A stretch of DNA of 64,000 nucleotides, from contig OX155955.1 in assembly GCA_944548615.1 (NCBI GenBank), positions 18,513,421-18,577,420 of the forward strand, given 5' to 3'. This document shows positions 12,405 through 24,304 of the stretch, piece after piece. Both the position numbers and the translations under genes were made by a program. The notes below the pieces were generated by a model. It was not told the origin of the DNA. It saw nothing but the letters and a program-made list of their open reading frames with translations, and searched no databases. Each line of letters begins with the position of its first letter. The stretch's first letter is position 1. This stretch comes from Micropterix aruncella. Its lineage: Eukaryota; Arthropoda; Insecta; Lepidoptera; Micropterigidae.

Positions 12405-12600
12405 ACAACTTGAAGTATGCACAAGCCATTTTTTAATTGTTGCCTTTGCCTTAGTACGGGCCTAGGCCTAGTTAGACAGCGTTGATTTGAAAACGTACTC
12501 GGCTGTGGTGCTCTCTATTTTGCTACTGCTTTCAACGAAGGTTCTAATAGTGCAAACGCAATAATCTACTGCAGTTAATAATATTGTGCTTTTCTTTATA
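12405..12600 (+). repeat. Dispersed repeat, inverted relative at 45740-45965
   Basis: Shares aagtatgcacaagccatt, a tgccttagta...gcctag.ttag block, and ctactgcagt-type words with the complement of 45740-45965. It is probably the 3' UTR of a non-LTR retrotransposon family. Confidence 0.6.
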
Positions 12601-12899
12601 TAATAAAACAAAATCTAAAAATCGGTTGTTTCATCCCAACACTTTTCCAGCAAGTAGACAACCACTGATTTCATCTGAATATTAATTACATAATAAAAAA
12701 ATGAGCACCCTATCTCGGCCGGCGAACGAACCTGTTGGGTTCTGTTACACGACGCCCTCAAACGACGCGGTTCGTTTCTCGGCGTTAATATCTGATTAAA
12801 ATATATTGTGGAATTTAAATAATATTATTGTAACTTGTGTATGAGGTATTCCAATTAAAATTTTACAATGTGATTTCACACCGACAAAGTGAACCAAAT

Positions 12900-13257
12900 T
12901 TAAGTCTCAAAGTCCAATTTTTCGAGGATGATATATGACTGGTTAGCCGATGGGTTGCCCCTGGTGGACCGATTACAACCACAATCTTTATAACTATTGT
13001 CATGACCAAATGATGCTTGCATTAAAAAAACAGCTCAATCAGAATAAGCGTTTGGGCGCCACCGTGGATGCAGACACACAGAGAGATATACGACAGACAT
13101 TATGCCAGTCTTCAATCTGGAAATGGTCGTAATCATGTCAGGGGGCTCAAAATGAATATTTCTGTCTTCATCTCGAAAAATGTTTTTATCTCGTTCACAA
13201 TACCTTCCCTCCAGGTCAGATAGTAGGCGGGGGAAGTAAAATTTGCTGAAATTACGC
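12900..13257 (+). repeat. Dispersed repeat family T, copy 1
   Basis: Landmarks in order are a ctggtggaccgattac-type start, atgaccaaatgatgc, gcgtttgggcgc, an acacaca run, tctggaaatggt, and cttccctcc followed by ggaagtaaaa. Other copies lie at about 23727, 29092 (inverted), 35800 and 48165. It has the look of a SINE or the 3' end of a LINE. Confidence 0.7.
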
Positions 13258-15150
13258 GAAAGGTCGTATCTCATGCGGATTTCCAGGTGAATGTGCCGTC
13301 TGATCGATCCATTCCCCTGTTAACTTTCCTGACACGCAAGTACAATACGTCGATAGAATTGCAGGTAGCGCGATGTGGCATGCCTGCTATGCCAGGCAGT
13401 CTAGGCGGAGCTTTGCGCGGGGTAAGCGAATTAATTCCATGCGTATGTACGTACTGCGTACCTATCGGAGTGCGGTTAATGGCCGCACAGCTTTTAAAAA
13501 AACGTAGATGGGCCCTACCATACACTTAATGGATTTAGGGTTTAGTAGAGTCCTCCTCATTTAGGATGGCTCAAAGAATTATAATATAAAAATAAAAGCG
13601 ATGAAGTCCTAGTTTGACTCACGTGCGGAGAGTTCCGTACTTTCCAAAATAAGTTCCTTCTATAGATACCCTCTTCCACACTTCTTGCATGCACCCTTCT
13701 ATACTTAGACTTCGACTAAACATACAATTATTATATATTTTTTTTGTTGTTGAAAATTTTGTCTTCACAGCTGACTATCGAAAAGACTAACTTTTTTGAA
13801 ATTCAACTCTATGAACGAGTAGATCGTCTTAATATGGGTATTTACCTAATGGCAAATATTTATCATTTCCAAAAAAACAGTTTTGCCTAGCAATTATTAA
13901 AAATGCTTTCACGAATGTTCACTTTTGTCTCATGAGCTAGATGCAGTCGAACAAGTTCTATAATTATGCCTAATGTCATTATCAATACAGAGATAATCGA
14001 TGGTAATTTAAATCCGATATAATCAGACCAATAAGCTAGCGTTTGTACACTATTGTACAAATACTATTTACAAAAAAACCTATTGTACAAAAAAAATCCG
14101 TACACATTGTACGGAAACCTAATAAAATACAGGTGATGAGTAAAAAAATCAAGAAGCTAATTAGATGGTTCTGTGAGGGACCACCCTTCACAAGACTCCA
14201 AATTATTCGATGTGAGGTGGTGGTGTCAACTTGCGAGTTATCTCCGTATTTAAAGGCGGTTTTGATGAAGAAGAAAATATTTATTGATTGAATCGATTGA
14301 ATATTGCCAGTTATAACGCTTGCCGAATTAACGAGTGCCCGGATTACTTTATCGAGACGCGAGGGTTGCGCGACGGAGTATATGTAGGAAAGTGGATGAG
14401 AATTGTATGTGTGCTCCTAGTATCTTGTACTGGGCACGGCTCGAGTCTGTGGGATTACAGACTGATGCTTCGAGACTCAGGGAAAATGAGGAAAGGAAAC
14501 CAAGGAGCCGGATCCGTTGAGCGACCTCGTAGAGGGGTACCGGATATACCGTCGCAACCTTGGGGGAAGGTGATCGGGGACTGATAATTTGGTTGCTTTT
14601 TGGCCGGTTTACATAGGCCGTGCAATGTTGCAATTTGAAGTATTCTGAGTAAAAGTATTGTTTCATCGTGCTGATTAATAGCTGCACGAGTCAAAATAAT
14701 AGCTGAGATTTCACTAGAAATCGATGCATTTGTTGATCGTATGTAGTGGACTTAAGGTCCGTTACATTTCGCTGCAGTATTTGGTAATAATGACAATAAT
14801 GATCTTCCTAGGTGTACTTACATTACTTCTACAAAACTGTTGAGTAATTAGAATTGAAGAGTTGTTATTTTACCGCAACCTTTTGGAAAATCAGTTTAAA
14901 TAATCTCAGTTGCATTTTAACTGCAAATGAATGAGTGATGATTAACAAGCAAACTATTCGACTAATCGACTATTTCCGTGGTTAAATATGTTAATATCGT
15001 TTAAGCCTACATTGCATGCATGCATACCACGTAGCGAAAACGAATTGGCACCTTAGTTAGTGTTGTACCTTAATACTTAAAAAGGTAAATGATCGCTCGT
15101 GAGTCGGGAAGGCCCTCGTATGCTCACCCTTCTCAGGTTATATGGACTGT
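13258..15150. other. No recognised gene; some GC-richer patches
   Basis: Open frames of 80-112 residues at 13287-13529 and 14288-14687 occur on both strands in GC-richer patches and show no domain. They may be remnants of repeats. Confidence 0.4.
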
Positions 15151-15159
15151 CTAACCCAA

Positions 15160-15890
15160 TATGAACTATTTAATATAAAGCCACATATCTGACGCTACTC
15201 GCAGGTCCTCCAATATCTCTAAACCATAGCCTTGCAGACAATCAACGTATGACAAGCAGTAGGAAAATGAGCGGTAAATTAGATGACGTATAAACCATTT
15301 TTGAATACGCTTAATCCTTAGCTTGTATGTACCATACTACAGAAACCCAATAATGGAAGCAAATTCAAACAGGCTACCTATGTACGGGACACAAACTGTC
15401 CTCAAAAAATGTGCGTTTAGAGAGGTCTACAAACTCTCATAATAAAACCGAGCGGGCTGTAACGCCTGCTGACGACTGAATCAATGCACTTGCCCATTAC
15501 AATCCTGCGATCTAAGACAACTCCTAGATCACGTACTTCATCTACTTCCAGGATTTAATCATTACTAATTGTTTATTTAAGTGAATCAAATTAATATTTC
15601 GCGAGAATGAAATTTTATTGCATTTAGCTACATTTATAGAAAATTTACTCTGTTCACAAAAACGAGTGAAACGATTCAGATCTTCGAAGAACAGTTGACA
15701 ATCGCCATAGTTCTCCTTTCCCATGAAGGTTTTTAAATCATCTGATTAAAGGAGATAGTCACAGTGATTAAAGCAAGTGCGGATAGTGTTGATATATGCA
15801 TTAAAGAGTAATGACCCTAAATGGGATCCCTGTGGAGCACCAGACTCAATCCAGACATATGTCTTTGTTAAATTTAGTTGAGTTGAAATG
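15160..15890 (-). pseudogene. Decayed non-LTR retrotransposon reverse transcriptase fragment
   Basis: The minus strand reads SGAPQGSHLGSLLFNAYIN (the RT motif usually written GxPQGS..GPLLF), then DDLKTF in place of the YADD box with a stop just before it, then DLNRFTRFCEQSKFSINVAK, the helix and KC motif that follow. The downstream thumb region is recognisable only in broken frames. Endonuclease and 5' parts are absent. The longest clean piece is 60 residues at 15542-15724. The fragment is non-functional. Confidence 0.8.
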
Positions 15891-15893
15891 AGT

Positions 15894-15998
15894 ATTAACC
15901 TCTCATACTCGAACGGCACCGCTGCGGCACCCGAGCGCCGCTCGAGTAATACACTGCCCGGGCGCCATAGCGGCGTTGCTCAAGTACAGAGGGCTAAT
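15894..15998. mobile_element. About 105-bp palindromic MITE-like repeat
   Basis: The left side attaacctctcatactcga is mirrored by the right end, whose complement reads attagccctctgtacttga, and the GC-rich middle is also self-complementary with mismatches. It lies at the edge of the decayed reverse transcriptase. Confidence 0.6.
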
Positions 15999-15999
15999 T

Positions 16000-17059
16000 T
16001 TGTTTGAGTATAAAGTGATTTAAAAGTACCTGTAAAATGCTTCCCTAATATAGCCGAAATCGTCTTGAGTTGTTGATTCACCCTAACGAAAAAGGCCTCT
16101 ATTGCAAAGAATTTATTTCTATTATTCGTTAGGTAGTTGTTGTGCTCAATATATATATGTAATATGTGTTATTATAAAACCGTCTGGAAGCGATAGCCCT
16201 GGAACGAGTTAGCGATAGCCCTGGATATGCCAGTTAAGCAGGGCTGAACAAAAATTGCTACAAATAGTTCATTCAGTTAAAATTCACTTAGTTAAATAAT
16301 GTAGCAATAAAATAGTTTTTGATAGCGACGATTAAATAAGTAAATAATAAATAAAATGTTCAACTGTTTAGAGGCCCTGAAAAAGCTGTTCAAGCAATCA
16401 ACATGGTTTCTACTTCGGTTGAAAATTACTGTTTTAACACTTAGTTCGTGTGAACATACATTGATTTTAATGAAAGGATTGTTTCCTAAAAAAATCGTTT
16501 TGTTGTTTCCTTATTACCTAGCTTTTTGTTATGCCCCACTTATCTTTAGGTATTTTACCTAAAATGATCGAATCCTATCAATAACCTATGTAAAGTCATT
16601 GACATCAACTCACTTTAAGTTATTGCTATCCTTGAGAACATGATAAATTACCGTTGCAGCCTATCTAAATGTGTTTTACAGGTAATGGCCGATGCCGCGC
16701 CGCCCGCCGAGCCACGTTCATTTCGCATGCAAGCGCCTAAAAACACGATTCGTGCGCTGCCGCCATTAACAGATACGTGCACTTGATTCACTTTGACTCT
16801 TGACTGTTGTGTTTTTCAGGCGAGTTATTGACCGTGGCTTCGCGGCCGCTTTAGGAAGTCAAACGGCCTACTAAACTTCGCTTACTCTTCGACGTTGACT
16901 GATTGATTAATCTGTCTACTGCAGGTTCCATGTATTAGGAAAATTGGAGAAAGTATATATAGCTGTAATAACACAAATATCACAAATTATTTTCAAAATA
17001 ACCCAAATTATTTTCAGAGTAGTTTTATTTTAAGAGCTACGTTTTACTTGAAGAGTTCT
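16000..17059. other. No firm gene; short CpG-rich patch at 16680-16870
   Basis: A 33-codon open frame at 16685-16786 begins MADAAPPAEPRS and follows an acceptor-like ttttacag. No homology is recognised, and it may be chance in a GC patch. Confidence 0.3.
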
Positions 17060-17290
17060 TAAGGTGAGTAGTCATTGCGACGGGCGAACCCACCACCGTC
17101 ACGCCATAACGACTGTAACCATCCTATCTGGTTTGGGATGAACGTAAAGTGTTGTAACAAGCACAATCCACAGTCAAACTACGCCAGCAGCCCAGTAAGA
17201 TTCCAACGCCACATCGCGAGGCCCGTTGGATGGAACCGGATATGCTAACTAACGGGCCGCCCTTTACTCGTTTCCATACTCACCCGGAGA
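17060..17290 (-). repeat. GC-rich family G, copy 2 (diverged, partial)
   Basis: In inverted order it carries cgacgggcgaaccca, acagtcaaactacgcc and ccaacgcc, then cgcgaggcccg and cgggccgccc, which mirror the landmarks of the copy at 18.7-19.6 kb. Confidence 0.6.
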
Positions 17291-17689
17291 CATTTCACTA
17301 TTCCCATCCCATTCTGAAAACCGGTGATATTCCTCCCTCGTGCAGTGAATAATATCACGAAAACGGAAACCCGTTAGAACACCAGCCACTGCAGCCATCG
17401 GCTATGCCTGAGAAAATGGATGGAATCAATCAAGGGTGGTCTGATTTTTTTTTTAAATTACCTACAGTCGATTTTGAGTCACTCCCTCGTCGCGGCAATA
17501 AGCCGCGCTTAATCCAGGACGTTCACCAGTGGCCGAAGGGATTTCGGGACATAAGTGGATGACCAGTAAGTATGTTTAAAAATGATGAATTGAAAAAAAC
17601 ATGGTAAAAATATTGTGCTCGATGCGCAAATGGAGTTTACTCTTTAAGTGCGATTGGAATTGCATACAATAGGCAAGGGGGGTAAATTG

Positions 17690-18130
17690 ATTGAGCGATT
17701 GATTGATTGATTTATTGATGTATCGGTCGATCTTTTGATCAATCAATAAATCAACCATCAATCAATCAACCATCATCAATTAGTGATCAATCATTAATCA
17801 TTCAATCACCATCAATAAATAATCATCTATCAATCATCATCAAGAAATCACCATCAATCAATCATCACCAATCAAACATCATCAATCAATCGTCATCAAT
17901 CATAATCAATCAACTATCATCAATATATCATCCTCAATCTATCATCATCAATCAATAATCACCAATCAATTATAATCAATCAATCATTATCAATCATCAT
18001 CAATCCATCATCATCAGTTTGCATCATCAATAATCATCATCAATTAATTCTCATCAAACAATCATCAACAACCAATCATCCCATCAATCATCAGCAATCG
18101 ATCATCAACCAATCATCAATGATCAATAAA
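17690..18130. repeat. Degenerate ATCA-type satellite
   Basis: The block is built of ATCAATC/CATCATC words for about 400 bp. Its first 45 bp are in the complementary GATT orientation, creating an inverted junction: ttgatttattgat mirrored by atcaataaatcaa near 17707-17753. No coding content. Confidence 0.9.
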
Positions 18131-18739
18131 AGAATTACGTCTAATTAACGTTAATTTGATGATATACCAGGAAGTAAGTGACTACTTGGTATTAAAACTA
18201 TAAAATTAGGCATTTTTGGTAAATATAAAAAAAATGCGTGTCAGCTCCGACGTAATCTGCTGATTTCATAACCGTCTCATTTTATCATTCGACAAATGAA
18301 TGGTCAGTATGGTTTGTCTCGGAAGCCGGCAAATTTCATCAAAATTATGGTCTTCTGTTGGATATTATTGCACTCTTGTGAATTTTCGAACTTTACTGAC
18401 ATTAAACGTTACACTTTTTTTAACCTTTTAACATTCGAGTTTACTCTCCATCAAATTTTCATACTGGGGGCCTTAAATGAAATCGATTTTTAGGGATTAA
18501 ACTTTAAGAAGCAATAAATGTATCAACATTCTACCAATTCTCTAAACGGCTCAGAGATTAGGCAGATAACTAATCATCCTGTCACCACATTATCCTGTTA
18601 CCCACAATATACATAATATATAGGTATCTTCAGGAATAACTTATTTGGGCATGCACGATTCATATAAGGCAATCTATTAAGTTATATGTGACAGTGTTAA
18701 ATGGGATTAACCCCGCACTATTTGCCCTTTAAGCCCTCG

Positions 18740-19640
18740 CCATGCATCATACGAGGGAATGTCAAAAAATCAGGGTTCTCTTATCTCGCTTCCGAGCTCC
18801 CCCCAGGCGAGCCCTTCCCGCGTTATAGCCAAGGCACGTCGTAAGGGTAACTTGTTTACGGGTTTTCCGATGTTAGTACGTTTTTCGACAAGTGCCCCGG
18901 GTGATCCCCGGGCCATCATAGAAAGAGTTGAAATCGATAGACTGTGATTAGGTTTGTGTGCAACAATATCACCAGCTAATGGGCCCTTACTGAGTTGGCC
19001 ACGAAGACCCATTCTGTTCAGGGTTGGTCACACTCACGGGTCAGCACCCATCCGGCGGCCTCCACGCATGAAGTGCGAGCCAGGGCAGGACTCTGGCCTT
19101 AGGGCTAGTTTCCCCTAGGAATCAACCTTCTGGCGCTCCTGAACGGTTTTCACACCGTGCGGCGTAAGCCAATCGACTGTGCCCTCCGGCTAACAGTCGG
19201 GGGAGTCTGGAAGCAGTACTGTTTCCTATAGAGCGGGGGTGGTTACGGATTTTACGGCGACTGCTCTTGAAACGACCATCGGCTACCCGATCCTGGGTGA
19301 ACAGCTGGGCAAATGATACCGTGGTCCGCGATAGATTCGGTGCACACCGTCTCACCGCTTTGTAAGGGAGAGGACCGCGCAAGCGACCTCGAACTCGTAA
19401 CCAATCGAGAGACCGGAGTAATCTGGTCACAATTGGAAGTAAGGGCGTGAGTGTGAGCCCGCTGGGTAACCCACCTAGTTATCTCGCGGTTAAGGCGTTG
19501 GCCTCTTACAGGCATATGGCGGAGCTTGACGGCGGACTGTTTTTGTCCAAGTCTTCTGCGTTAACCTCACGGGAGATAGAACGACTAATCGTTAAAACTT
19601 CCTACGGTGACGGGTTCGCCCGTTGTAGTTGACAACTCTA
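18740..19640 (+). repeat. GC-rich family G, copy 3 (most complete), with a 62-codon frame at its start
   Basis: This is the longest copy of the family. It begins near a 62-residue frame at 18759-18947 (MSKNQGSLISLPSSPQ..., serine- and arginine-rich), which could be the start of a LINE ORF1 but is not recognised. It continues through ggccacgaagaccca, cctccacgcatgaagtg, aggaatcaaccttctggcg, taacagtcgggggag, tcgcggttaaggcgttggc and gacgggttcgcccgttgtag. Copies occur in both orientations at eight sites in the window. The 3' end near 19635 is consistent between copies. Confidence 0.75.
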
Positions 19641-21620
19641 TTTGCATCTGTTTTGTAAATGGGTGGATTTATGTAATGCTCAATGGGTGCTCAATTTACT
19701 GGTAAAGTCAGTTTTTCTCTATTACGTCACATTTCCTGGATACACAGAAGAATCAAAAACGGAACTGGCGAACATTGACAGAATTAAAACAATCAAAAAA
19801 TACACATTTAAAACTTTACAACTCAATATTATTACATATGTATATATGGACATGTTGCCAATAGAAGGTCAAAATTAGTTAACAAATTTTCATCTTTAAT
19901 CTTCTTTAGTAATCTGAAAATGTGACGACGATGATCATCTTTTGTTTGCTGTTTAAAAAAATATAAAACTTAAAGTTCTTACGTGCTAAATAGAACATTT
20001 TCAAAGGTAGATTCGGATTCTATATATTACTGTTGACTAGTGAATACATTGACAGTGCAAAGCGAAATTTGCGAATCCTATAACCCCAGACTGGGGAACA
20101 TTTTCAAAGTGCATGTGTTTGCCTCGGCGCACGATAACTCGAGAACGCTTTATCCGATTTCAAAAATCTTTCGCTGGTAGGTTTTATTCGTATATGTATG
20201 TATTTATTTATTTACATATTTATGTACATATACATATACATTCAAATTCATGAGCACAACAGAAACAGAAATGACCATTTAGACAATGCCGTCGTATGAT
20301 TTTAAAGTTATATACACATCTGTCTGAGCCCAGGTTACATAGCGCATACATTAAAGGCAAATGATAATCTTTCTATTATGCTAAACAAAGAGCAGCCGAC
20401 CCCGCCTTGCTAGGCACCCCTGTGTTAAGGCGACGATGTAGGTAAATTTCGAAAATTACATTTTTTGGCAATTTTTGAACAGTCATACTGAAATAACTGA
20501 TGATGTTAGCCGACAAAAAAAAAATATCGTAACTCACGGTACCTTTCTTAAGTACATAGCTATTTCAGATTTTTTTAAAGTATTGGAAAATTGAGGAAAA
20601 TAATTAAATCTGGGAGCTATACAGGAAATTTTCATTTTAGAGCATTTTTTGAAACGTGCCTAACACTAAACTGCAAGTTCAAGAAACTCAAAAAAAATAC
20701 TACGGCATTTTAACGATAGTTGTAAAGTAGGATGCTATCGCATAAATTTAAAAAAATAAGTTTTTCTTGTAAAAAAAAATATAGAAAAAGTGCAAGTTTC
20801 ATCCATATTCAGTATTAAATATTAGTTATTACTGTATGTTTTTTTTTCAAGTTTGTTTCTTTTTACATAAACTACAATAAACTTGTAGTACTGTCGATTA
20901 TTTTTTTAAATAAAATATTAGTATATTTTTAAAATAATATTTTGCAGAGCCCGCTTTTGTTATTTCTGTCATACAAACAGATAAGCGCAGCAGTCCCGCG
21001 ACGACGCGCTGACATTTAAAATGCCGCAAGCGACATTGTGAAAATATGATTCCTATGTGGACCAATTACTGATACAAATCGCATAACGGCCAACCTTTTA
21101 TAGTGAAATATTATTGGCTCTTAGAAACTTGGTTTATTCGGCTTCCGAATGCCGACGCACTCGGGTGTTTCCGCGGCGCCCTGGTTCATGACATCTTATC
21201 AAATTGACATTTCGTGAAAATGGGTCGTACAGGTAAAAATAAAAAATATCGATTTTCGATGGCTGTTTCATCGTGTAAAAGAAAGTGTCACAAAAACATG
21301 GTGCATCATATGTTGAAAAATAGAAATACGTAAGTACAATGATATTTAATATTTATTTATTTATTTATTTAATATTTAGAATAATATTTTTTTGATAAAA
21401 AGTGTTCATTTATTTGATAACAATGTTTCTTTATTTATAAGAAACAAAAAAAAATATATATCGGTATGATTCGAACCCTCGACCGGTCTGATTTTATCCG
21501 AGTTTAAAACAACTGCGCTATTTCAGCTTGCTTCCCCCGAGTCCAAATGTGTGTATATAATATGACAGAAAATAATGCCAATACATTTGTGGCAGAGCTC
21601 TTCGACAGAGCTATACACCA
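19641..21620. other. No recognised gene
   Basis: AT-rich. A short motif, gcacgataactcgagaa, at about 20130 recurs at about 28410 and, with changes, 28556, indicating a dispersed repeat. TATG and TTTA microsatellite stretches lie near 20190-20250 and 21345-21375. Confidence 0.45.
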
Positions 21621-21629
21621 TGTATAAAT

Positions 21630-21891
21630 CCTACTAATATTATAAACGCGAAAGTTTGTATGTATGTATGTATGGATGTTTGTTACTCTTTCACGCAAAA
21701 ACTCCTGAATGGATTTTGATGAAACATTACAATAATATAGCTTGCAAATCAGAATAACACATAGGCTATAATTTATAAAGATATAGCGTGAATTATCTAA
21801 AATATAACGATAACTGTCAAGTAAGTACGAAAAAAATCTAAGAAATTGACATTCGAAATTTAAATTCTATCCTACTATCCTACTAATATTA
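21630..21891. repeat. 245-bp tandem array, unit 1
   Basis: Starts cctactaatattataaacgc, contains a TATG run and tggatgtttgttactctttc, and ends gacattcgaaatt...tcctactatcc. The unit spacing here is 249 bp because of one extra TATG. The motif order resembles a very common lepidopteran repeat that I recall as Helitron/Lep1-like; this name is from memory. Confidence 0.85.
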
Positions 21892-23217
21892 CGAGGGATG
21901 TTTCCAAAGTTCTGGGAATTGTGCTATAATTAAATTACGCAGAACTTATAGGCAATGTTATTGGTGCCAGACAAGTCTTGACATGTTTATGCAACTATCT
22001 AGTGCAACATTGTTCAGTCTGATTTAGGTGTTCGACTGTTATAGATGCGTTTTCTAAACACTGTTTTTGTAACCATGGAAGACGCAGCAAAATCTCAAAG
22101 AGCAATAATTTTCTTTTTGTGGAAAGAAGGTGTGAAAACATCAGAAATTATTCAGCGTCTGCAAGGAGTATTTGGTGAGTCTGCAGAATCCCAAAGTGCT
22201 GTTTATCGGTGGATCGATCGTTTTAAACCCGGTAGAACATCACTAGAAGATGATCCACGCAGTGGGCGCCCAAGCACGTCGGTAAATGAAAGAAACATTA
22301 CTGGCGTCGAAGACCTACTGAAAGAGGACAGGCGAATGACTATTCGTCAAATTAGTGTGTGCCTAGGGATAGGTACACGACAAGTTCATAACATCTTACA
22401 TGATTGTTTGGGCGTTAGCAAGGTTTCGGCTCGCTGGGTGCCAAGGCTGTTGGGAGCAGACCAGAAACTCAATAGGTCTGATACTTGTCGTCAACTTCAA
22501 GAGCTGTTAGCCCGTTACGGTGATAAATTTTGGCAACGAATAATAACCACTGACGAAACGTGGATTCCTTATTTCAATCCTGAGACCAAAAGTCAATCTA
22601 AAGAATGGCGCAAACCTGAAGAAGGGCCTCCACTTGAGGCGCGTGCAGTTCCGTCTGTTGGAAAGGTAATGCTTACTGTATTCTGGGATTGCTAAGGAAT
22701 TATTTTTAAGGATTATCTGGCGAAAGGTACTACAATTAACGCAGAATATTATTCGAATTTATTATCCGGACCACTGCAACAGGCACTTGTTTGAAAACGG
22801 CCTGGAAAGTTGCATAAGCGTCCGTTATTGCAACAGGATAATGCAAGACCACACACTTCAAGAAAAACGAAGGATGTTTTGAACGATTTACGATGGGAAT
22901 TGCTTCCACACCCACCTTATTCCCCGGATCTTGCACCCAGTGATTATCACCTGTTTGCAGATTTGAAAAAACCCTTACGTTTGATTTGAAACGTTCGATT
23001 TGAAAGTTTAACTGACGTAAAACGTGCCATAAATAGGTGGATTGAGGAGCCACCGAAAAAGCTCTTTGAGGACGGCTTAAAAAAATAAGTTTATCGTTGG
23101 GATAAATGTATTCAGTTAAGTGAGGATTATGTTGAAAAACTACATTGTAATATTGACGAAAATTAACAAAATAATAAAAATATGGCTAAATTCCCAGAAC
23201 TTTGGAAACATCCCTAG
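21892..23217 (+). mobile_element. Mariner transposon inserted into the 245-bp array
   Basis: The element is 1326 bp with about 27-bp terminal inverted repeats (left gggatgtttccaaagttctg; right end is its complement) and a TA duplication at 21890-21891 and 23218-23219. Removing the element and one TA restores the aatattataaacgcg junction seen between the other array units, which fixes the ends precisely. Confidence 0.95.
22075..23166 (+). pseudogene. Mariner transposase, four in-frame stops
   Basis: Mariner transposases cut and paste their own element at TA dinucleotides. The preferred start is ATG at 22075 (accATGg context), giving MEDAAKSQRAI. An N-terminal helix-turn-helix (RAIIFFLWKEGVKTSEI...) is followed by the WVPRLL linker motif and the catalytic triad: D in TTDETW, D in QQDNARPHTS, and D in SPDLAPSDYH. 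The last two are separated by exactly 34 residues, the mariner D,D34D signature. The C-terminus reads WDKCIQLSGDYVEK. The frame stays open as one register to the stop at 23164, with no frameshift, but nonsense codons at 22693, 22792, 22987 and 23086 break it. The copy is therefore dead, though it kept both termini and so could once be mobilised in trans. Confidence 0.93.
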
Positions 23218-23735
23218 TATAAACGCGAAAGTTTGTATGTATGTATGGATGTTTGTTACTCTTTCACGCAAAAACTCCTGAATGGATTTTGATGAAACAT
23301 TACAATAATATAGCTTACAAATCAGAATAACACATAGGCTATAATTTATAAAGATATAGCGTGAATTATCTAAAATATAACGATAACTGTCAAGTAAGTA
23401 GGAAAAAAATCTAAGAAATTGACATTCGAAATTAAAATTCTATCCTACTATCCTACTAATATTATAAACGCGAAAGTTTGTATGTATGTATGGATGTTTG
23501 TTACTCTTTCACGCAAAAACTACTGAATGGATTTTGATGAAACTTTACAATAATGTAGCTTACACATCATAATAACACATAGGCTATAATTTATAAAGAT
23601 ATAGCGTGAATTATCTAAAATATAACGATAACTGTCAAGTAAGTAGGAAAAAAATCTAAGAAATTGACATTCGAAATTTAAATTCTATCCTACTATCCTA
23701 CTAATATTGTAAACGCGAAAGTTTGTATGGGCTCC
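23218..23735. repeat. 245-bp tandem array, units 2, 3 and start of 4
   Basis: The tataaacgcg marker occurs at 23218, 23463 and 23708, an exact 245-bp spacing. The fourth unit breaks off after gtttgtatgg. The units differ at only a few bases. Confidence 0.92.
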
Positions 23736-24003
23736 AACATGTGTATGGTTGACAGCAAAAATCTAATGGGCGCATTCCAGGGTGATACTATCCCTATGTT
23801 CCAAATTTCAACTCAATCGGTTCAACGGCTCGGCAGTTATCGTGAGAGATTACATACAGGCAAACAGACATACATTTCTCTGAAAATGGTCTTAATCATC
23901 TTGGTGGACCTCAAAATGGACATCTCTATCGTTATCTAAACATTTTTTTCCGCACGATCACAACACCTTCCCTACCAGTGGCAGCCGGGAAAGTAATATA
24001 ATG
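23736..24003 (+). repeat. Dispersed repeat family T, copy 2 (diverged)
   Basis: Contains caaatttcaactcaatcggt, tctgaaaatggtctt, acctcaaaatg, and accttccctacc followed by gggaaagtaa, in the order of the family. Confidence 0.6.
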
Positions 24004-24304
24004 TTCAAGTTTAGATGATGATAAAGCGTAGCCTTCTTCACCAGCGTAGGTACATGACACTTGCATAATCCCAAAATATAAATCCCATTGCAATAGTGTA
24101 TACCTAGTGTGTATAGTCCAGACATCGATAGCGAGTGAATATCGCTGCGAGATGAGTCAACATAATAAACACCTGCCCCGTCGCGAGGGGAGGGGGTAAG
24201 TAGGCGGGGCTTAAAAACTCAGATACGGTTTATTTTTTAAGTAGTACGTCGCCTTAAGGTGAGCTCACGTCGGGAGTCACACTAGAGTGCCACGGTTGTG
24301 TCAA

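Noticed and set aside
13271..13529. Overlapping 80-84 residue frames on both strands
   Set aside because: No domain on either strand; the GC patch lowers stop-codon density.
19485..19640. tRNA gene suggested by ggttaaggcgttggcc and gggttcgcccg
   Set aside because: The two boxes are about 120 nt apart and no cloverleaf with a paired acceptor stem could be drawn; treated as a tRNA-like signal in a repeat.
21630..23735. CRISPR-like regular spacing
   Set aside because: Units of 245 bp repeat along their entire length without unique spacers; this is a tandem transposon-type array in a eukaryote.
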